Source of the DNA: CAZCDS01 sp964497585
Lineage (GTDB): Bacteria > Desulfobacterota > Desulfomonilia > Desulfomonilales > Desulfomonilaceae
Length of the DNA stretch: 37,047 nucleotides
Direction of reading: 5' to 3'
NCBI GenBank assembly: GCA_964497585.1
Contig: CAZCDS010000063.1
Coordinates: 1 to 37,047 of the forward strand
The translations under genes and the position numbers were made by a program. Every line of letters starts with the position of its first letter. Position 1 is the stretch's first letter. This document shows, piece by piece, positions 32,813-37,047 of the stretch. A model generated the notes under the pieces. It was not told where the DNA came from and searched no databases. It worked only from the letters and a program-made list of their open reading frames with translations.

Positions 32813-34630
32813 TCACTTCGCTCCGTGTTGTTTGAGTAGTTCTACAGTATCGGCGTCCCCATTCTTGTACGCCACCGTCAACGCCGTATCGCCATCTCTG
32901 TCTTTGAGCGAGACGTCAGCTCCCTTTTTCAACAGCAGCTTCACTAGGTCGAGATGATGTTTCTGGACAGCCCACATCAATGCAGTCTCGCCATTGTCAT
33001 TCTGAGCATTGATATGAGCGCCGTTTTCCAGAAGCAACTGCACCACCTCCGGGTGATCTTTCTCAGAAGCCCATATCACGGGGGTATCGCCCGCACGATT
33101 CCGGACGTTGACGTCAGCTCCCATCTTCAGAAGCAATCTCACCACGTCGGTCCGACCTTCCCCGGAAGCCGTCATCAGAGCTGTCGTGCCTGACCTGTCC
33201 TTAGCATTTACATCAGCCCCTTGTTCAATAAGCCGCCTGACGCGGTCGGGCGGATAGTCGCGGGCACTGACTATGAGTGACATCGTTTGATAGCCGCGAC
33301 CCAGTTCCTTACCGCCGAAGCGCTTGAGCAATCCTGCCGTTTCACTGTGACCCAGTACCGACGCCATACCCAGTGCCGTAACCCCGTCAGCGTCCACTGC
33401 ATTGAGACGGGCCTCTTTTTCGATCAACAGCTTGACGATTTCCGCATTGTCTGCCCGCGCAGCAAAGATGAGAGGTGTCTCACCATCTGCAGTCCTGGCA
33501 TTCGCCTCAGCTCCTTTTTCGATGAAGAACTTTACGATGTCCGGCGCGCGTTGGTCTCCTTCCGCAGCATACATCAGTGGCGTCTTACCGTGGGATGTCC
33601 GAGCGTTGATGTCGGCCCCCTTGTCAACGAGAAAACGCACTACTTGGGGGGAACCCCGCCCCTCGAAGAAGTCCGCGGCAAACATCAGAGGAGTTTTCCC
33701 GTCCTTGTTCGCCGCGTTGACATTGGCTCCGTTTGCGATGAGCAGTCTTACCATGGCCGGGCCGCGCCATTCCGCGGCATCCATCAGAGCGGTTGCACCG
33801 GTATTGGTTCTCGTGTTCACGTCAGCGCCCTTTTCGATGAGCAACTTCGCGCCTGCGACATTGCCGGCGGCGGCAGCGGTCATAAGGGCGGTTGAGCCCC
33901 AGTTGGATTTGGCATTGACGTCCGCTCCCTTGTCGATGAGGAGCTTGAGCAACGCCGGATTGGCGCTCAATGCAGCCTGCATGAGGACGGTCTGGCCGTC
34001 CGACTCCCGGGCCTTGACGTCGGCCCCCTTTTTGATAAGGAACTTGGCCACTTCCAGATTGCCCACTCGCGCCGCTTTGATGAGAGGCGTCCTGCCGCCG
34101 GCGTCCGCAGCGTTGACGTCAGCACCGTGAGCGACGAGCAGCCTGACCATTTCGATGTTACCGTTTGGCATGTGGCTTGCGAACCACAATGCAGGCCTGA
34201 CATACTGCGCTTTGATATTGACGTCGGCCCCCTTTTCGATGAGGAGCTTGGCCATGTCAAGATGATTACGATCAGCCGCCTCCATAAGGGCTGTCTTTCC
34301 CCAGGAGCCTTCTTGGTGATTGACGTTCGCCCCCCGGTTCAGGAGGAGCTTTGCCACTTCGAGTTTGCCCCCGGAGGCGGCATGTATTAGAGCGGTGGCT
34401 CCGTTACTGTCTTTCGTATCGACAGGGATGCCGCTGTCGAGAAGGGCTCGTACCAGCGCCAAATCCCCGTGGGCTGCCGCCCGTATGAATAGCAGCTCCC
34501 GTGACAATGGTTTGAATAACTGTCTGACATCTGACCTGTCGCCTGGCCACACGAGTGACGGTACCAGGACAAAAAGAAGGCACAGTGCAAGGACCCACGC
34601 CCCGATAAGTTGAATGCGTTTAAGCTTCAT
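32813..34630 (-). CDS. Exported ankyrin protein with about 17 repeats, 605 aa
   Basis: ATG 34630 has AGGAG upstream. The N-terminus is a signal peptide or signal anchor (residues 1-30, WVLALCLLFVLVPSLVW), so the repeats lie outside the cytoplasm. From about residue 48 to the end I count 17 ankyrin units of about 33 residues, most matching G.T.LM.AA......VK.LL.KGADVN; units 12 and 13 are degenerate and unit 9 is extended. There is no other domain, so it is probably a pure binding scaffold, secreted or periplasmic, possibly against a partner outside the cell. It is the most regular of the window's three ankyrin genes. Plus-strand ORFs across it are shadows. Confidence 0.92.
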   Translation of the reverse strand: MKLKRIQLIGAWVLALCLLFVLVPSLVWPGDRSDVRQLFKPLSRELLFIRAAAHGDLALVRALLDSGIPVDTKDSNGATALIHAASGGKLEVAKLLLNRGANVNHQEGSWGKTALMEAADRNHLDMAKLLIEKGADVNIKAQYVRPALWFASHMPNGNIEMVRLLVAHGADVNAADAGGRTPLIKAARVGNLEVAKFLIKKGADVKARESDGQTVLMQAALSANPALLKLLIDKGADVNAKSNWGSTALMTAAAAGNVAGAKLLIEKGADVNTRTNTGATALMDAAEWRGPAMVRLLIANGANVNAANKDGKTPLMFAADFFEGRGSPQVVRFLVDKGADINARTSHGKTPLMYAAEGDQRAPDIVKFFIEKGAEANARTADGETPLIFAARADNAEIVKLLIEKEARLNAVDADGVTALGMASVLGHSETAGLLKRFGGKELGRGYQTMSLIVSARDYPPDRVRRLIEQGADVNAKDRSGTTALMTASGEGRTDVVRLLLKMGADVNVRNRAGDTPVIWASEKDHPEVVQLLLENGAHINAQNDNGETALMWAVQKHHLDLVKLLLKKGADVSLKDRDGDTALTVAYKNGDADTVELLKQHGAK

Positions 34631-35387
34631 GGGAAATCTCCTAACAACCTAGCACGTACCGAGGGGGGTGAGATGGCGAAGCTTAAGCGTTGAGGCCGAC
34701 AAGCTCCCTTTGCAAGGGCCCTGCTACCGAAAACCTATTGACAGGAGAGCTACGCAGCCAGAAGGGGACGCTCCAAGACGATTGAGTACTCAAACAACTT
34801 GTACCACTGAGGCAGTAAGAGGCCAAGAAGAAAAAATCTCAAGGTTTGACCATGAGCCACAAGTGCAAAAGTATCTCTTATTCCATCCAGGGATGGCTCG
34901 CAAGGCAAGCTCGTGCAAGCAGCTGAACGAATGCTCTATGAGGCCAACGAGGCGGTGCGCAATCAGGTCAAGAGCTTGTCCCTGCAGTGCCGAGCGACAA
35001 CGCATGGGAATTGTTCGTGGCCGTAACATTGGGGGAGGAAAGGAATTCTGCGCTCCACCATTATGGCGAGCCGAATGGAGCATTCTCGAGGGCGGTGCGT
35101 ACTCGGAGCGCTTCATGGCCTCTCTACTCACGATGACCTTGTTAGAGAGAGTCTACACCTTGCGTCGCTGAAGGCTCACAACTCTCGGTGTAAGCTGTTG
35201 ACAAGGATGCCGCAAGCCGGTAGGATACAGAGCCGTTACCTCCCCTGCATTCCGCCGTACATAGTGGAGTCCGTTCCTATTGTGGCCCTCCAGGTCCCAG
35301 TGCCGATGGAGAGGGTTGGAGAACGCCTGACACGGTGGCGGAGTCGCGCTTGAAGGATAGACTCTGAGAAAGAAGGAAAATGCCAGC
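34631..35387. other. Long gap with decayed coding remnant
   Basis: About 750 bp between divergent genes. One frame near 34860-35010 (plus strand) reads like protein (DGSQGKLVQAAERMLYEANE, then NQVKSLSLQ) but is bounded by stops with no start. It is probably a relic of a lost gene. The longer plus-strand frame from 34668 has no SD and mixed composition, so I do not call it. Confidence 0.3.
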
Positions 35388-35873
35388 ATGACACCACTTG
35401 ATCTCCGCAGCAAAGAGGAATGGGAGGATATCCTGGACCGTCTCGCCAGAGAGGCAAACATGACGGCCTGCCTGATGGATGAGGCGGGAGGGCTGCTCTT
35501 CTGTCGGTACGACAGGTACCCTCTCTGCGCAGCCATTCGGGACAATCAGGACGCGACTACTTTTATCTGCAGCCAAACCAACACGGTCATGCTCGCGACG
35601 GTCGAGAAGACTCGGCAGCCTGTTGTTGATTTCTGTGAAGCCGGTTTGCTCCGTCTTGTCGTGCCTATTCTGCAGGGCGATCAAATGGTGGGCCAAGTTA
35701 CGGCCTGTGGGGTGGCCGTGAAAGACGAGGAACCGGATGCGTTTCTCGTGGCCAAGCAGCTCGCCGTCTCGGAAGAAGAAGTGCTGCGCCTGGCGGAGTC
35801 CACGCCTTTCGGCTCAGAGGACGAGGTCCGTCAATTGTGCACTCGATTGTTCGATGAACTGAATTCCGCATAG
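35388..35873 (+). CDS. PocR-type sensory domain protein, 161 aa
   Basis: Stand-alone PocR ligand-binding domain: RYPLCAAIRDN, FICSQTN and FCEAGLLRLVVPI give the family's conserved Cys/Arg pattern. PocR domains occur in regulators of propanediol and other anaerobic pathways and in many histidine kinases. This one has no HTH or kinase part, so it may act with a separate partner. The start has AAGGAAA about 10 bases upstream. It lies 21 bp before the CGGC gene on the same strand, and the PAS gene follows after 390 bp. Confidence 0.85.
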   Translation: MTPLDLRSKEEWEDILDRLAREANMTACLMDEAGGLLFCRYDRYPLCAAIRDNQDATTFICSQTNTVMLATVEKTRQPVVDFCEAGLLRLVVPILQGDQMVGQVTACGVAVKDEEPDAFLVAKQLAVSEEEVLRLAESTPFGSEDEVRQLCTRLFDELNSA

Positions 35874-35894
35874 CTCCGGAAATGGAGGACGGCA

Positions 35895-36239
35895 ATGAAA
35901 AAGGTCGCAATCGTGGGATGTGGCGCATACATGGAGAGCGGTTATGGCTGCCCCGGCGAGTGGCGTTGCCTGAAGGCCGCGGCTCTGGGAGAGGGTAGCT
36001 TTGAGGAACCGCACGCTGTTGTCTCCTTTGTTTCTTGCGAATGCCCGGGCCGTACGGTTGTCCCGAACTTGGGTATGGCCGCCAAACTGTCTAAGATAAA
36101 GCCCGATATCATACATTTCAGCACCTGTCTGGCAGCGGCCAAGCCCGATTGCCCCTATGCGCCGCCGGAGGATCTGGCCAAGTTGGTTGAGGAAAAGACA
36201 GGCATCAAGGTGGTGTTGGGTACCCACGATTACCACTAG
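35895..36239 (+). CDS. CGGC-domain protein, 114 aa
   Basis: ATG 35895 has GGAGG at 7-base spacing. The domain is Cys-rich: C9, C19, C25 (VGCGAYMESGYGCPGEWRC), CECPGR and a closing VVLGTHDYH. The CGGC family is found in anaerobes and is predicted to bind a metal; its function is unknown. The gene sits in a two-gene unit with the PocR-domain gene, which suggests a shared redox or ligand-sensing role. Confidence 0.85.
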   Translation: MKKVAIVGCGAYMESGYGCPGEWRCLKAAALGEGSFEEPHAVVSFVSCECPGRTVVPNLGMAAKLSKIKPDIIHFSTCLAAAKPDCPYAPPEDLAKLVEEKTGIKVVLGTHDYH

Positions 36240-36625
36240 TACGTTGTTTCTGTAGCTCCTCTGCAATGAGCGGATGAGGATCTGGACCGGTGTGGCTGCC
36301 GGTTTGGGGGGCAGAGCTTCGTACTGTGCAGGAAGCACGGGTAAAGAAGTGTTGTTGAATCGTGCAACATGGCCCCACAAAGGCTCTTTGTCCAACCGCT
36401 AGCCAGGCCAAACTGCGCTGAAGATCGCATTCTGTTGCCGGCCCAGCCGCAGTGAGCCAGTTGAAGAACCGGAATGGATTGCGCTTCCACGGCCTCCCGG
36501 GCGTGCACTTCGCCGCTCTCTTTTTCTTGATACGATACAAGCCGATTGAGTAGGCTCGTGGAGAAGAATCCTGCTCCCCGAGCATTAATTCCCGTCCATG
36601 ATGGCTCTCGGCTGCGGAGGCCGAT
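36240..36625. other. Intergenic region
   Basis: No supported gene. Minus-strand ORFs across 36205-37030 look like shadows, with no SD and odd composition. I see no strong terminator. Confidence 0.3.
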
Positions 36626-36991
36626 ATGAAAGAGCATGAGAAACCCGATCAAAGGCTCCTGGGGGAGTCGGTCGGGACATCTGAGAGAACCGGTCGGACC
36701 GAACAGAATGTCGAAGCTCATGAAGCGCCGCAGGCGGGACCGGACGCGGGCGGATCCGACGAGAGATACCGCACAATTATCGAGAGTATCGAAGAGGGCT
36801 ACTACGAAGTCGATCTCAAAGGGAATTTCGTTCTCATCAACGATTCCCTGTGCCGGATTCTGGGCTACCCAAAGGCGGATCTGCTCAGTATGAATTATCG
36901 TCAGGTCATGGACGAGAGCAATGCACAGAGGACCTTCGCAGCATTCAATCTGGTCTACGAGACGGGTGAGCCGGGAAAAGGAGCCAACTAG
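36626..36991 (+). pseudogene. Truncated PAS-domain protein (sensor fragment), 121 aa
   Basis: ATG 36626 has GGAGG upstream. After a disordered 45-residue start comes a PAS domain (RYRTIIESIEEGYYEVDLKG, NDSLCRILGYPKADLLSMNY). It stops right after VYETGEPGKG, where PAS domains normally continue for another 30-40 residues before a kinase or regulator part. A strong palindrome begins 13 bp after the stop (37004-37024). A mobile-element insertion or a deletion probably removed the rest. It is intact as an ORF but unlikely to work alone. Confidence 0.7.
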
Positions 36992-37003
36992 GAAGTGAAG
37001 GCT

Positions 37004-37024
37004 CCACCGCCTGCAAGGCGGTGG
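37004..37024. repeat. Strong hairpin at window end, possible element end
   Basis: CCACCGCC (37004-37011) pairs perfectly with GGCGGTGG (37017-37024) over TGCAA, next to the truncated PAS gene. Subterminal palindromes of this kind mark IS200/IS605-type ends. No T run follows, so a terminator is less likely. The window ends before any transposase. Confidence 0.45.
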
Positions 37025-37047
37025 CTTCAACGTGTCGACTGCAAGTC

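Noticed and set aside
34668..35171. 167-aa plus-strand ORF after the large ankyrin gene
   Set aside because: No SD, no family motif and composition like non-coding DNA; left as part of the gap.
36236..37030. 264-aa minus-strand ORF at the right end
   Set aside because: Runs antisense through the PAS fragment, has no SD and reads as non-coding.
1..37047. CRISPR array or rRNA
   Set aside because: No regular repeat-spacer pattern and no rRNA sequence seen in reading both strands.

Overview
The window looks like chromosome of a strictly anaerobic, GC-rich member of the Desulfobacterota (former Deltaproteobacteria, of the Syntrophobacter/Desulfomonile type). This rests on gene content: a glycyl-radical enzyme with its activase, a BadF/HgdC-type activator ATPase, a polyferredoxin with a winged-helix N-terminus, a PocR-type sensor, a CGGC protein and a UPF0280 protein. 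No marker fixes the genus.

Layout. (1) 1-8.1 kb is accessory DNA: two ankyrin-repeat genes, a DUF2786-like gene, a run of small double-CxxC zinc-ribbon paralogues (the third frameshifted), a helical-repeat protein, decayed ORF remnants and palindromes. It ends in an excisionase-like gene and a tyrosine recombinase whose 3' end lies about 24 bp from the 3' end of tRNA-Asp, so it is probably one arm of an integrated island. (2) 8.1-13.6 kb holds tRNA-Asp and tRNA-Val, a nitronate-monooxygenase-type flavoprotein, an FmdB-type zinc ribbon, a broken etfA pseudogene, yjbQ and an orphan BadF-type ATPase. (3) 13.8-18.7 kb is on the minus strand: a secreted FG-GAP/VCBS protein, then a housekeeping cluster read in the order UPF0280, phosphoesterase, HIT protein, LapA-like protein, ribF. 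(4) 19.2-23.5 kb, plus strand, is the most interesting part: a glycyl-radical enzyme, an SCP2-like protein and a radical-SAM activase, a complete glycyl-radical module with an unassigned substrate. (5) 23.9-26.6 kb is a tightly coupled two-gene cassette of unknown function. (6) 27.0-34.6 kb, minus strand: a polyferredoxin, a SIMPL protein, a MotA/TolQ-like plus MotB/OmpA-like pair whose second member carries eight 28-residue coiled-coil repeats, and an exported protein made of about 17 ankyrin repeats. (7) 35.4-37.0 kb: a PocR sensor domain, a CGGC protein and a PAS protein cut off next to a strong palindrome at the window edge.

How they work together. The GRE, SCP2-like protein and activase should form one functional unit: the activase installs the glycyl radical and the SCP2-like protein may handle a hydrophobic substrate or product. 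The MotA-like/MotB-like pair should form one proton-driven envelope motor with a long periplasmic coiled coil. The island genes are probably independent of both. Purine-rich CAC(G/C)AAG-type repeats recur between genes in the non-island part, and one of them supplies the stop codon of the activase.
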